Source: Cryobacterium flavum (GTDB taxonomy: Bacteria > Actinomycetota > Actinomycetes > Actinomycetales > Microbacteriaceae). Taken from it: a stretch of DNA of 64,000 bases. The stretch lies in NCBI RefSeq assembly GCF_900103805.1, contig NZ_FNIB01000001.1:310001-374000 (forward strand), given 5' to 3'. The notes under the pieces were generated by a model that was given only the letters and a program-made list of their open reading frames with translations, had not been told where the DNA came from and did not search any database. The position numbers and the translations under genes were made by a program. Shown here in pieces: positions 34,434 to 43,969 of the stretch. How positions within the stretch are numbered: position 1 is the stretch's first letter; every line of letters begins with the position of its first letter.

Positions 34434-36335
34434 ATGACAGAGAAGTCATTTCCCAGCCCCTATGACCAGGCCCCGGCCCAGGGCGCCGAGGGCTGGAAAG
34501 AGCTGTACGCCTACAACCTGGTGTTCCAAGAGAACCGCCGCGAGGTCGAAGAGGCCAAGTTCTGGTTCTGCGACAGCCAGCACTGGCCCACCGTGACCAA
34601 GCCGTTCGAGACCATCGGTTTCGAGTTCGCCGTGTCGTGCCTCGGCCAGTACAACACCCGGCACCTGCTCATTCCGCCGGCGAACGGCATTGAGTTTCGC
34701 ATTCACAACGGCTACGTCTTCATGTCGCCGGTGGGCGTGCCCGAGGCGGAGATCGCCCCCCGCGTGCCCGAGTTCATGGCGCGGGCCGGCCACTACTTTC
34801 AGAACTGGGAGACCCTGCTCGAGCAGTGGCAGGGCAAGATTCGCGGCACCATCGACGAGCTCGGCGCACTGAACTTCGACGCCCTTCCCGACAAGGTCGA
34901 CATCGATGACGTCACGAGCGGCAAGGGCACCGGCCCGAACAACGACCTGCTCGCCCAGTACGACGCGCTGATCGCGCTCACCTACCGCGCCTGGCAGTAC
35001 CACTTCGAGTTTCTCAATCTCGGCTATGTGGCCTACCTCGACTTCTTCAGCTTCTGCAAGGAGGTCTTCCCAGGCATTCCCGACCAGGCCGTCGCCAAGA
35101 TGGTGCAGGGCGTCGATATGGAACTGTTCCGACCCGACGACGAGCTCAAGAAGCTCGCCAAGCTGGCCATCGAACTGGGCCTGACCGGCCTGTTCGGCAA
35201 CACCGCGAACCCGGAACAGACCCTCGCTGGCATTGCGGCCGCCACCGGCGGTGCCGCCTGGATCGCCGCCTTCGACGAGGCCAAGGACCCGTGGTTCAAC
35301 TTCACCGTCGGCAACGGTTTCTACGCCCACGACAAGTACTGGATGGACCACCTCGAACTTCCGCTCGGCTACATCAGCGACTACATTGGGCGGTTGCAGG
35401 CTGGCCAGACCATCGACCGCCCGGTCGCCGAGCTGGTCGCCGAGCGCGACCGCATCACCGAGGAGTACTCGGAGCTGCTCACCGCCGAACAGCTCGCCGC
35501 GTTCGAGGGCAAGCTCGGCCTGGCCCGCCAGGTCTACCCCTACGTCGAGAACCACAACTTCTACATCGAGCACTGGACCATGGGCGTGTTCTGGCGCAAG
35601 GCCCGCCAGCTCTCAGCGATGCTGCAGGAGCAGGGCTTCTGGCCAACGGCCGACGGGATGTTCTTCCTCCGCCGCGACGAGGTGCGCGAGGCCCTGTTCG
35701 ACTACGTCACCGGTTGGGCGGTCGGCGCACCCGCGATCGGCCCGTCGTACTGGCCCGAGGAGGTCGAGCGTCGCCGCGTCATAGTGGATGCCCTGCAGCA
35801 GCAGCGCCCGCAGCCAGCCCTCAACACCCCGCCGGCCGTCATTACGGAACCGTTCACCCTCATGCTCTGGGGCATCACGAGCGACCAGATCAAGAACTGG
35901 CTCGGCGATTCCGACGCGCCAGAGGGAGAGTTCCGCGGTATGGCGGCCTCGAGTGGTGTGGCCGAAGGGCCGGCCCGCGTCATTAGCAGCTCGGACCAGC
36001 TCTCCGAGGTGCAGGAGGGCGACATTCTCGTCGCCCCCGTGACAGCACCGTCGTGGGGTCCGATCTTCGGCAAGATTCGTGCCACGGTCACCGACATCGG
36101 CGGCATGATGAGCCACGCGGCCATCGTCTGCCGGGAATACGGCATGCCGGCCGTCACCGGAACCGGCACAGCCTCGTCGCAGATCGTGACCGGGCAGTGG
36201 CTGCGTGTCGACGGCAATAACGGAACTGTGACCATCGTGCTTGATCATGTTGCTGAGGACCACGCGCACGACCTGAGCCTGGCCGGCGACGCGGCGATCC
36301 AGCTGGAAGACGCACTCGAAGGCAGCCATGCCTGA
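34434..36335 (+). CDS. creH: Phenol/alkylphenol kinase, phosphohistidine and substrate subunit (PEP-utiliser type)
   Basis: 633 residues. A long helical N-terminal part with Trp/Tyr/Phe-rich segments (AFDEAKDPWFNFTVGNGFYA, HNFYIEHWTMGVFWRKARQL) probably binds the phenol. The C-terminal PEP-utilizer mobile domain (GDILVAPVTAPSWGPIFGK ... IGGMMSHAAIVCREYG) has the catalytic His at about 561. There is no PEP/pyruvate barrel, as in phenylphosphate synthase large subunits. ATG at 34434; the 67-bp gap to the previous gene holds no gene. Overlaps the SDR start by 8 nt. Confidence 0.85.
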   Translation: MTEKSFPSPYDQAPAQGAEGWKELYAYNLVFQENRREVEEAKFWFCDSQHWPTVTKPFETIGFEFAVSCLGQYNTRHLLIPPANGIEFRIHNGYVFMSPVGVPEAEIAPRVPEFMARAGHYFQNWETLLEQWQGKIRGTIDELGALNFDALPDKVDIDDVTSGKGTGPNNDLLAQYDALIALTYRAWQYHFEFLNLGYVAYLDFFSFCKEVFPGIPDQAVAKMVQGVDMELFRPDDELKKLAKLAIELGLTGLFGNTANPEQTLAGIAAATGGAAWIAAFDEAKDPWFNFTVGNGFYAHDKYWMDHLELPLGYISDYIGRLQAGQTIDRPVAELVAERDRITEEYSELLTAEQLAAFEGKLGLARQVYPYVENHNFYIEHWTMGVFWRKARQLSAMLQEQGFWPTADGMFFLRRDEVREALFDYVTGWAVGAPAIGPSYWPEEVERRRVIVDALQQQRPQPALNTPPAVITEPFTLMLWGITSDQIKNWLGDSDAPEGEFRGMAASSGVAEGPARVISSSDQLSEVQEGDILVAPVTAPSWGPIFGKIRATVTDIGGMMSHAAIVCREYGMPAVTGTGTASSQIVTGQWLRVDGNNGTVTIVLDHVAEDHAHDLSLAGDAAIQLEDALEGSHA

Positions 36336-37119
36336 TCCGCGCACGGACCAGCCCGCCACTCGCGTTCCTAGTGCGGGCGCGAGAACGGTGCTGATCACCG
36401 GCGCCGCCGGCGGGCTGGGCCGTGCCTTTGCCCTGGGCTTCGCAGCCCAGGGCGACCGGGTGGTCGTCGCTGACACCAACTTGGAGGGCGCGCAGCAGAC
36501 CGTGGCGCTCCTTGAAGCGGCCGGCGGCACCGCCCTCGCCCTCCAGGCCAACGTGACGCAGCTGGGCTCCGTCACCCAGCTCGCAGCGGATGCCTCAGCC
36601 TTCGCGAGCGACGGCAAGATCGACGTCATCATCAACAACGCGGCGATCTACGCCACCATCACCCGGTCGCCCTTCGAGGAGATCGACGTGGACGAGTGGG
36701 ATCGCGTGATGGCCGTGAACCTCAAGGGCCCGTGGCTGGTCACCCGCGCCTGTTCCCCCTACCTGGCCGACGGAGCCGCGGTGATCAACCTGTCGAGCGC
36801 GACCGTGCTCAGCGGATCCGCCCAGTGGGCGCACTACGTGGCGTCGAAGGGCGGCGTGATTGCCCTCACCCGGGTGCTCGCCAAGGAGCTCGGCGACCGC
36901 AATATCACCGTGAACGCGATCGCTCCCGGCTTCACCCTCACCGAGGCCAGCTACGGCCTGATCGAGGGAGCCGCCGAGTACGGCGTCGACCGCGGTTCGA
37001 TCAAACGGGCCAGTGAGCCCGCCGACATCGTTGGGGCCGCCCTGTTTTTGGCCGGCCCCGGCTCCCGCTACATCACCGGCCAGACCCTCGTGGTCGACGG
37101 TGGCCGACAGTTTCTGTAA
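36328..37119 (+). CDS. creG: Short-chain dehydrogenase, probable hydroxybenzyl-alcohol dehydrogenase
   Basis: 263 residues, classical SDR: TVLITGAAGGLGRAFALGFA (TGxxxGxG), Asp after VVVAD, NNAA, and catalytic Ser-Tyr-Lys in INLSSATVLSGSAQWAHYVA followed by SKGG. C-terminal DGG signature present. In the cre scheme this position is occupied by an alcohol dehydrogenase acting after phosphate removal. NAD preference is suggested by the acidic residue after strand 2. The assignment to hydroxybenzyl alcohol is by context. Confidence 0.82.
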   Translation: MPDPRTDQPATRVPSAGARTVLITGAAGGLGRAFALGFAAQGDRVVVADTNLEGAQQTVALLEAAGGTALALQANVTQLGSVTQLAADASAFASDGKIDVIINNAAIYATITRSPFEEIDVDEWDRVMAVNLKGPWLVTRACSPYLADGAAVINLSSATVLSGSAQWAHYVASKGGVIALTRVLAKELGDRNITVNAIAPGFTLTEASYGLIEGAAEYGVDRGSIKRASEPADIVGAALFLAGPGSRYITGQTLVVDGGRQFL

Positions 37120-37129
37120 GGAGATAAGA

Positions 37130-37441
37130 ATGCCTTCCGTAACCTACATATCCGCCGCCGGCAGTGAAACGGCCGTCGCGGGATTCGCCGGCGACTCTGT
37201 CATGGAGACCGCCGTGCGCAACGGTGTTCCCGGCATCGTCGCCGAGTGCGGCGGCAGCCTCTCCTGCGCCACCTGCCACGTCTTCGTCTGCGCCGACAGC
37301 GTCTTCCCTCCAATGGAAGACCTCGAAGACGACATGCTCGACGGCACCGCCGTCGACCGCGAGGCTAACTCCCGGCTCTCCTGCCAGCTCAAGCTGAGCG
37401 ACGTCGATATTCGCGTGACCACCCCCGAAACGCAGGTGTAG
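37130..37441 (+). CDS. creF: 2Fe-2S ferredoxin (P450 electron donor)
   Basis: 103 residues, adrenodoxin/putidaredoxin type. Cluster ligands in CGGSLSCATC (C-x5-C-x2-C) and a distant Cys in RLSCQL. AAGGAG lies 7 nt before the ATG. It should carry electrons from the following reductase to the P450. The E/F naming follows gene order only. Confidence 0.9.
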   Translation: MPSVTYISAAGSETAVAGFAGDSVMETAVRNGVPGIVAECGGSLSCATCHVFVCADSVFPPMEDLEDDMLDGTAVDREANSRLSCQLKLSDVDIRVTTPETQV

Positions 37442-37443
37442 CG

Positions 37444-38742
37444 ATGACCGGCACCGGAACATCCGCTCACGCATCACAAGCGCGAGGCACTCTTATTATT
37501 GGCGCCTGCCAGGCCGGCGTGCAGCTCGCCTCGAGCCTGCGCGAGCTCGGCGACACCGAGCCCATCGTGCTCGTCGGCGAAGAACCGCACGCGCCGTACC
37601 AGCGGCCGCCGCTGTCGAAAGCGTTCCTCAAGGGCGAGGCCACGGCCGATTCGCTCACCTTTCGCACCCACGAGTTCTACTCCGAGCACAACATTGAACT
37701 TGTCACGCGGGAACGCATCGTGTCGATCGAGCGTGATGCGACCGGCGGGGTCGCCACGGCCGAATCCGGTCGCCGTTTCGAATTCGCCCGGCTCGCGCTC
37801 ACCACGGGCGCCGTTCCGCGCCAGATTCCGTTCGAGGGCAGCGAACTCGAAGGCGTCAGCTACCTGCGCACCGCAACGGATGCCGCCCTGCTCGAACAGA
37901 GACTGGCCACAGCTTCCGACGTGGTCGTGGTCGGCGGCGGGTTCATCGGCCTCGAGGTAGCGGCCGGAGTCCGCGCCGCAGGCAAGACCGTGACCGTGCT
38001 GGAGGCGGCTCCCCGACTCGTCGGCCGAGCCGTCTCCGAAGCGACAAGCGCGTTCTACCTCGCGGCGCATCGGCGGCGCGGCACCCGGGTGGTGTTGAAC
38101 GCCCAGGTCGTTCGCTTTCTCGGCCAGCACGATCGGGTGACCGGGGTTGAACTGGGCTCCGGCGACGTGATCCCGTCCGACGTCGTACTCATTGGCGTCG
38201 GCGTCATCCCACGCACCGAACTCGCCGAACAGCTCGGGCTCGTCATCGACAACGGCGTCGTCGTCGACGCGAGCGCGCTCTGCTCCGACGGCCTTACCGT
38301 CGCCGCGGGAGACTGCGCCAACCTGCCAAACCCCTCGCTGACGCCCGGCGGCATCCCGCGCCTGCGCCTGGAAAGCGTGCAGAACGCGGTCGAACAGGCC
38401 AAGGTCGCCGCCGCGACGCTGCTCGGTCTGCCCGCCGAATACTCCACCGTGCCGTGGTTCTGGAGCGACCAGGCCGACCTCAAACTGCAGATCGCCGGCC
38501 TCAGTGGCGGCCACGACCAGATCATACTGCGCGGTGACCCCGAGACGGAGAAGTTCTCGGTGCTGTACTACCGCGCCGGGCAACTCATCGCCGCCGACTG
38601 CGTGAACCGGCCGCTCGACTTCATCGCCGTGCGCGCCATGCTGCACTCGGGGCAGCACCTGCCGGCAGACCGCGCCGACGACCTGTCGCTGCCGCTGAAG
38701 AAACTGTTCCTTCCTGCCGTGCCCGTTTTGATCGGAAAGTGA
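37444..38742 (+). CDS. creE: Ferredoxin/rubredoxin-type NAD(P)H reductase
   Basis: 432 residues, putidaredoxin-reductase family. The N-terminal FAD motif reads LIIGACQAGVQLASSL, with Cys where most have Gly (GxGxxG becomes GACQAG). The second Rossmann motif is regular (VVVVGGGFIGLEVAAG), followed by a second FAD region (GLTVAAGDCANLPN) and RLESVQNAVEQAK. The unusual first motif is also seen in some P450-partner reductases. Three base pairs after the ferredoxin stop. Confidence 0.9.
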   Translation: MTGTGTSAHASQARGTLIIGACQAGVQLASSLRELGDTEPIVLVGEEPHAPYQRPPLSKAFLKGEATADSLTFRTHEFYSEHNIELVTRERIVSIERDATGGVATAESGRRFEFARLALTTGAVPRQIPFEGSELEGVSYLRTATDAALLEQRLATASDVVVVGGGFIGLEVAAGVRAAGKTVTVLEAAPRLVGRAVSEATSAFYLAAHRRRGTRVVLNAQVVRFLGQHDRVTGVELGSGDVIPSDVVLIGVGVIPRTELAEQLGLVIDNGVVVDASALCSDGLTVAAGDCANLPNPSLTPGGIPRLRLESVQNAVEQAKVAAATLLGLPAEYSTVPWFWSDQADLKLQIAGLSGGHDQIILRGDPETEKFSVLYYRAGQLIAADCVNRPLDFIAVRAMLHSGQHLPADRADDLSLPLKKLFLPAVPVLIGK

Positions 38743-38746
38743 CCCC

Positions 38747-39430
38747 ATGACACTGCAGACCGAAGAACTCGTCGACACCTCGCCCATCGCGGCCGGCGTG
38801 ACCTCCATCGACCTCAACGCCCTCTGGAGGGCCGTGCGGCCGGAAATGCGCTCACGCTCGAACGACATCCACATCCCCATCTCGTTCGCGTTCGCCGAGC
38901 GTCTCTGCCTGGCCTACCCCGAAGCGGATGCCCTCGTAGTGCGCGTGGCCATCCTGCTGCATGACACCGGCTGGGCCCGGGTGGACGAGACCAAAATCAT
39001 CTCCGAGGGGTTCGGCGCCAACTGGCGGCAGGCGGACATCCGCTACGAGCACGAGATCAAGGGCTGCGAGATCGCCCGCGAGGTGCTGCCGGCCCTCGGC
39101 TACGACCTGGACTTCGTGGCCCGCGTCACCGACATCATCGACGGGCACGACACCCGCCCGGAGAGCTATTCGATCGAGGATTCCCTGGTGCGCGACGCCG
39201 ACCGCCTGTGGCGCTTCACCACCACCGGAATCGCGCTCGCCTCGGGTTGGTTCGGCCAGGAGCCATCCGCTTACTGCCGGCGCCTGCGCACCGATATCAT
39301 CCCCGAGCTGATCACCGCGGCCGCTCATGAGATGGCGCTCGCCGAACTCGAACGTGCCGAGGCCCTGCTGCAAACGGATGTCCTTGCCAGCGGCGTCGAC
39401 GCGCCCGCCCTCGACGGGAGCGGCGCGTGA
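38747..39430 (+). CDS. creD: HD-domain phosphohydrolase, probable phenyl-phosphate phosphatase
   Basis: 227 residues. HD metal site: His in NDIHIPISFAFAE, VAILLHDTGW (the HD pair), DIIDGHDTRP, and Asp in SLVRDADRLWRF. This matches the role of CreD, which removes the phosphate from the oxidised alkylphenol phosphate. Its presence explains how a phosphorylated intermediate would be released. Overlaps the aldehyde dehydrogenase start by 4 nt. Confidence 0.82.
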   Translation: MTLQTEELVDTSPIAAGVTSIDLNALWRAVRPEMRSRSNDIHIPISFAFAERLCLAYPEADALVVRVAILLHDTGWARVDETKIISEGFGANWRQADIRYEHEIKGCEIAREVLPALGYDLDFVARVTDIIDGHDTRPESYSIEDSLVRDADRLWRFTTTGIALASGWFGQEPSAYCRRLRTDIIPELITAAAHEMALAELERAEALLQTDVLASGVDAPALDGSGA

Positions 39431-40908
39431 CCAGCCTGGTTGACGCTCAGCCGGTGACCGCCAACCTGCCCTACCGGCACACCGACGACCTGTTCATTGA
39501 CGGCGACTGGACGCCGGCCACCGGCACCGGTCGAACCCTGGTGACCAACCCGGCAACGGAAGAGGTCTGGGGGTCGGTGCCGCAGGCATCCGCCGCCGAT
39601 CTTGACCGGGCGGTCGCGGCTGCGCGTCATGCCTTCAGCGGATGGCGTGCCCTGACTCCCACAGACCGCGCTGGCTTTCTGCTGCGGCTGGCCGACGAGG
39701 TCGAGAAGCGCGCCGAGGCGATCTCGCACACCAACACCTGGGAGAACGGGTCGCCGGTCGCGGAATCCAGCCGGGCCGCCGGCAACGCCGCCTCGATCTT
39801 TCGCTACTTCGCCTCGCTCGCCGGCCTGCTCGAAACGCCGGACGTTCGCCCGTTTCCCGACGGGTCGGGCGAGACCGTGGTGCGGCAGGACCCGATCGGC
39901 GTCTGTGCGCTGATCGCGCCGTGGAACTTTCCGATCAACCTCGTTGTCGCCAAGCTCGCCCCGGCCCTGATGGCCGGCTGCACCGTCGTGATCAAGCCGG
40001 CCTCGCCGACCCCGCTCTCGGTGCGGCTCATTGTCGATGCAGCTGTGGCCGCGGGCATTCCGCCCGGGGTGATCAACCTCGTCACCGGGCCCGGCTCGTT
40101 CGGCGACGCGCTGGTGAAGCACCCCGGCATCGACAAGGTGGCCTTCACCGGGTCGACCCCGGTCGGGCGCACGATCGCCGGGGCCTGCGGTACACTGCTG
40201 CGACCGGTCACGCTCGAACTGGGCGGAAAGTCGTCCGCGCTCGTGCTGCCCGACGTCGACCTCGACGCGCTGTCGAAAGTTTTGATCCGCACCTGCATGC
40301 GCAACACCGGGCAGACCTGCTACATCTCGACCCGCATTCTCGCGCCGGCCGAGCGTTATGACGAGCTCGTCGACATGGTCACCGCCACCATCGCGGCCGC
40401 CAAACAGGGCGATCCGATGCAGCCCGACACTGTTTTCGGACCGGCCGCCACGCGCGCCCAGGAGCAGACCGTGCGCGAATACCTGCGCAGCGGCGTGGCC
40501 GAAGGCGCCCGCGCAACGACCGGCGGCGACGTACCATCCGACTTTGATCAGGGATTCTTCGTGAAGCCCACGGTGTTCGCCGATGTGACGCCCGACATGC
40601 GCATCGCCAGGGAGGAGATCTTCGGCCCGGTGCTGTCGATCCTGCGCTACTCCTCGATCGACGAGGGGGTGGCGCTCGCCAACAACACGTCGTTCGGGCT
40701 GGGTGGCACGATCTTCTCCGCGGACCCCGACCGGGCGTTCGCGCTCGCCTCGCGCCTCGACACCGGCTCGGTGGGGCTCGGCTTCTTCGCCTCAAATCAT
40801 GCGGCGCCGTTCGCCGGGCGCCACGATTCTGGCCTCGGCGCCGAGTTCGGGCCGGAGGGTCTGAAGGCCTATCTCGTGCCGCAGTCGGTGCACCGCCGCA
40901 TCCGCTGA
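39427..40908 (+). CDS. creC: NAD(P)-dependent aldehyde dehydrogenase (hydroxybenzaldehyde type)
   Basis: 493 residues, full length. Catalytic set present: APWNFPINL (oxyanion Asn), VTLELGGKSS (Glu), MRNTGQTCYISTR (nucleophile Cys), and EEIFGPVLSI. Most likely oxidises 4-hydroxybenzaldehyde (or the relevant aldehyde) to the acid, the final step of the cluster. GTG start with ATGA-like coupling to the HD gene. Confidence 0.9.
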   Translation: MTSLVDAQPVTANLPYRHTDDLFIDGDWTPATGTGRTLVTNPATEEVWGSVPQASAADLDRAVAAARHAFSGWRALTPTDRAGFLLRLADEVEKRAEAISHTNTWENGSPVAESSRAAGNAASIFRYFASLAGLLETPDVRPFPDGSGETVVRQDPIGVCALIAPWNFPINLVVAKLAPALMAGCTVVIKPASPTPLSVRLIVDAAVAAGIPPGVINLVTGPGSFGDALVKHPGIDKVAFTGSTPVGRTIAGACGTLLRPVTLELGGKSSALVLPDVDLDALSKVLIRTCMRNTGQTCYISTRILAPAERYDELVDMVTATIAAAKQGDPMQPDTVFGPAATRAQEQTVREYLRSGVAEGARATTGGDVPSDFDQGFFVKPTVFADVTPDMRIAREEIFGPVLSILRYSSIDEGVALANNTSFGLGGTIFSADPDRAFALASRLDTGSVGLGFFASNHAAPFAGRHDSGLGAEFGPEGLKAYLVPQSVHRRIR

Positions 40909-41045
40909 CCTCTACACCGGGAAACCTGAACAATCCCACATTCAGCGAGTCGCACGGCGCCGGCTCGCGCATGTGCCACCCTTAGGAATAAATAAAGTTT
41001 CGGTCGCGCGCCTAATGCAGTTGTAGCCAAGCCAATGGAGGCCTG

Positions 41046-42497
41046 ATGAACGAGCGCAATCCCTATTCGGTCATGAGGCGCAAACCCATTACCGACATTG
41101 GCAATGAGGCCGCCAAGAACGGTCTCTTCAAGAGCCTCGGACTCTGGCAGCTCACCGCGATCGGCGTCGGCGGCATCATTGGAATCGGTATTTTCACCCT
41201 CGCTGGACTCGTTGCGAACGGCGGCCCGGACGGCGAAGGCGCAGGTCCGGCCGTGCTTATCTCGTTCTTGATCGCCGGACTCGCGAGCGCCGCCGCGGCC
41301 CTCAGCTACGCGGAGTTCGCCGGAATGATTCCTCGCGCCGGCTCTGCGTACACCTACGGCTATGTCGCCCTCGGTGAGATCGTCGGCTGGTTCATCGGCT
41401 GGGATCTGCTGCTCGAGTACATCGCGATCGTCGCCGTCGTCGCGATCGGCATCTCGGGGTACTTCACCGAGTTCATGAGTGGCATCGGCATCGACGTTCC
41501 GACCTGGATGCAGGGCACCCCCGATACCCTGGACGGCGGCCTGATCAACCTGCCCGCCATCGTGGTGTGCGTGCTCGTGACGTTTATCCTCAGCCGTGGA
41601 ACGCAGACCTTCGGCCGCTTTGAGCTCGTCGCCGTAGGGCTCAAGGTGCTGTTGATCCTCGCTATCATCGCGCTGGGGTTCTTCTACATCAACACCCAGA
41701 ATTACGTTCCATTCTTGCCGAACGGGTTCGGCGCGGTCTTCACCGGCGCAGCCACTGTCTTCTTCGCCGTCTTCGGCTATGACGCCATGAGTACCGCCGC
41801 CGAAGAGGCCAAAGATGGCAAGAAGCACATGCCGAAGGCAATTTTGCTCTCGCTCGCCATCGCCATGGTGCTCTACGTGCTCGCCACTCTCGTGCTCACT
41901 GGCATGCAGAATTGGCAGGATATCGACCCGACCGCCGCCTTTGCCGTCGCGTTCCAGTCCGTTGGGCTTCCAGTCGTCGCGACCGTGCTCTCGGCCTTCG
42001 CTGTCATCTCGATCCTCACCGTCATGCTGACCTTCCTGCTCGGCGTCAGTCGGGTCTGGTTCTCGATGAGCCGCGATGGCTTGCTGCCGAAATGGTTCTC
42101 CGGCACCGATAAAAGGGGAACCCCCGCCCGCGTGACTTGGATCGCCGGCCTGGCCGCGGCCGTACTGGCCGGGGTCTTCCCGATCCGTTTGATTGCAGAC
42201 CTCACCAACATCGGGATTCTTGCCGCCTTCGTTGTGGTCTGCGTCGCCGTGATCGTGCTGCGACGCACCCGCCCCGATGTTCCGCGCACCTTCAGGCTGC
42301 CTTTCATGCCCTGGGTACCCGTGTTCGGGGTGCTCGCCTCTGCCTTCCTCATCACGCAGCTGCACTGGGAGACCTGGCTGCGCTTCGGCATCTGGCTTGT
42401 CATCGGTCTGGTCATCTACTTCTTCTATGGTCGCCGCAACTCGGTCATGAACCCGAAGAGCCCGCGCTACATTGAGCATCCGGTCGATCCGCACTAG
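41046..42497 (+). CDS. APC-family amino acid/polyamine permease
   Basis: 483 residues, about 12 transmembrane helices. APC signatures GVGGIIGIGIFTLAG, FDAMSTAAEEAK-like loop (GYDAMSTAAEEAKDGKKHMP) and SYAEFAGMIPRAGSAYTYGY, typical of cationic amino-acid permeases. GGAGG lies 6 nt before the ATG. Same strand as the cre-like operon but 137 bp after it; a link to aromatic uptake is possible but not supported by sequence. Confidence 0.9.
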   Translation: MNERNPYSVMRRKPITDIGNEAAKNGLFKSLGLWQLTAIGVGGIIGIGIFTLAGLVANGGPDGEGAGPAVLISFLIAGLASAAAALSYAEFAGMIPRAGSAYTYGYVALGEIVGWFIGWDLLLEYIAIVAVVAIGISGYFTEFMSGIGIDVPTWMQGTPDTLDGGLINLPAIVVCVLVTFILSRGTQTFGRFELVAVGLKVLLILAIIALGFFYINTQNYVPFLPNGFGAVFTGAATVFFAVFGYDAMSTAAEEAKDGKKHMPKAILLSLAIAMVLYVLATLVLTGMQNWQDIDPTAAFAVAFQSVGLPVVATVLSAFAVISILTVMLTFLLGVSRVWFSMSRDGLLPKWFSGTDKRGTPARVTWIAGLAAAVLAGVFPIRLIADLTNIGILAAFVVVCVAVIVLRRTRPDVPRTFRLPFMPWVPVFGVLASAFLITQLHWETWLRFGIWLVIGLVIYFFYGRRNSVMNPKSPRYIEHPVDPH

Positions 42498-42552
42498 CCA
42501 CGCACCGGCAACGGCAACGGATACGGATGCGGCACCGCATCTGCTCAGCTGA

Positions 42553-43833
42553 TCAGCGCGCGCCGACGACCATCCAGGCCATACTGCGGGCTCGCAGTGA
42601 CAGTGTCACGGCGCGGGCACCGAGGTAGCCGAGCGCGAACGCCGCCATGAGCAGCGCGAGCCCGGCCTCGCCCGCCGGCGCCCAGGCGAGTACCGCGCTG
42701 GCGAGTGGCACGAACACGGCGAGGTTGACCAACCCGGTCAGTGCCAGATAGCGGGCATCGCCGGCTCCGATCAGCACGCCGTCGAGCACGAATACGACCG
42801 CGCCGAGGGGAACGGACGCCCCCAGCACGATCAGGGTCAGTGGCAGCAGGGAGGTCACGGCTGAGGCATTGGTGAACGCATGCCCGAGCACGCCGCTCGT
42901 GCCGATGGCGGCGACAGCGAGCACGAGGCCGGCGAGTACGCCCCACTCCAGGCAGCGGCGGAGCACCGCGCGAACCTGAGCCACATCCCCGGCGCCGAGG
43001 CCGCGCCCGACGAGGGCCTGGGCGGCGATCGCGAGGGCGTCGAGGGCGAAGGCGAGCGTCGCGAACAGGGTCATTGCGATCTGAAAAGCGGCGAGTTCGG
43101 GGGAGCCGAGCTGGGCGGCAACGAACACGGCGAGCAGCATGGCGGCGCGCAGGCTCAGGGTGCGCAGGAACAGCCAGCCGCCGCTTCGGACGCCGATCAA
43201 CATGCCTTTTCGGTGCGGACGTAGCGGCGCGCTGTGGCGCCGGGCATGCCTGGCGACCACGACGAGGTACACGGCGACCATGCCCCACTGCGCCACGACG
43301 GTGCCCACGGCAGAGCCGGCGATGCCCCAGCCGAACAGGTAGATGAACACGTAATTGAGCGCGATATTCGCGCCGAAACCGATCCCGGCCACGTAGAGCG
43401 GGGTGCGGGTGTCTTGCAGGCCGCGCAGCAGTCCGGTGGCCGCGAACACCAGCAGCATGGCGGGCAAGCCGAACATGGAGATGCCGAGGTAGGTGGCGGC
43501 ATCCGCTGTCACGGTCGTTTCGGCGCCGAACGCGCCGACCAGCGCCGGGGTGGCGAGCAGGCCGAAGGCCGCGAGCACGACGCCGAGGCCGAGGGCGAGC
43601 CAGAGCCCGTCGATGCCGACCGAGACGGCCCGGCGCGTGTCGCCGGCACCGAGCCATCGGGCCACCGCGGGGGTGGTGCTGTAGGCCAGAAAGACCATGA
43701 GGCCGATGATGGTCTGCAGCACCGCGCTGGCCAGGCCGAGTCCGGCCAGCGGGGTGGTGCCGAGGTGCCCGACCATGGCCGAATCGGCCAGCAGAAACAG
43801 CGGTTCGGCCACGAGGGCGCCGAGCGCGGGCAC
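42553..43833 (-). CDS. MATE-family efflux transporter (DinF-like), start uncertain
   Basis: 426 residues from the GTG at 43833. MATE features: PALGALVAEPLFLLADSAMV, helices in two six-helix halves, and LAAFQIAMTLFATLAFALDA plus ALVGRGLGAGD. The GTG lies inside what should be the first helix. Upstream in the same frame reads INILRAQPIDRDILRLA, then a stop, with no ATG, GTG or TTG. Translation may begin at a rare codon or the 5' end may have been altered. Exports cationic drugs or toxic compounds, substrate unknown. Confidence 0.85.
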   Translation of the reverse strand: MPALGALVAEPLFLLADSAMVGHLGTTPLAGLGLASAVLQTIIGLMVFLAYSTTPAVARWLGAGDTRRAVSVGIDGLWLALGLGVVLAAFGLLATPALVGAFGAETTVTADAATYLGISMFGLPAMLLVFAATGLLRGLQDTRTPLYVAGIGFGANIALNYVFIYLFGWGIAGSAVGTVVAQWGMVAVYLVVVARHARRHSAPLRPHRKGMLIGVRSGGWLFLRTLSLRAAMLLAVFVAAQLGSPELAAFQIAMTLFATLAFALDALAIAAQALVGRGLGAGDVAQVRAVLRRCLEWGVLAGLVLAVAAIGTSGVLGHAFTNASAVTSLLPLTLIVLGASVPLGAVVFVLDGVLIGAGDARYLALTGLVNLAVFVPLASAVLAWAPAGEAGLALLMAAFALGYLGARAVTLSLRARSMAWMVVGAR

Positions 43834-43920
43834 GGCGAGGCGCAGAATGTCCCGGTCAATGGGCTGGGCCCGCAGAATGTTGATGGTTCGACTCTACGGC
43901 GGCACCGCGCGCCCCCGCGG

Positions 43921-43969
43921 CCGCGCCCGATATCGGTGCTCGCTATGCCCGTTACCGTATCGGGCGCGG
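43921..43969. repeat. Long extragenic palindrome upstream of the pnt operon
   Basis: Perfect 12-bp arms CCGCGCCCGATA (43921-43932) and TATCGGGCGCGG (43958-43969), extended by CGGT/ACCG inside. A related element lies after pntB at 47171-47234. The 460-bp gap between the MATE gene and pntAA holds this element, a possible promoter and no supported gene. Confidence 0.75.

Noticed and set aside
38852-39373. Antisense open frames across the cre-like genes
   Set aside because: Low-complexity translations without motifs, opposite clearly assigned genes.
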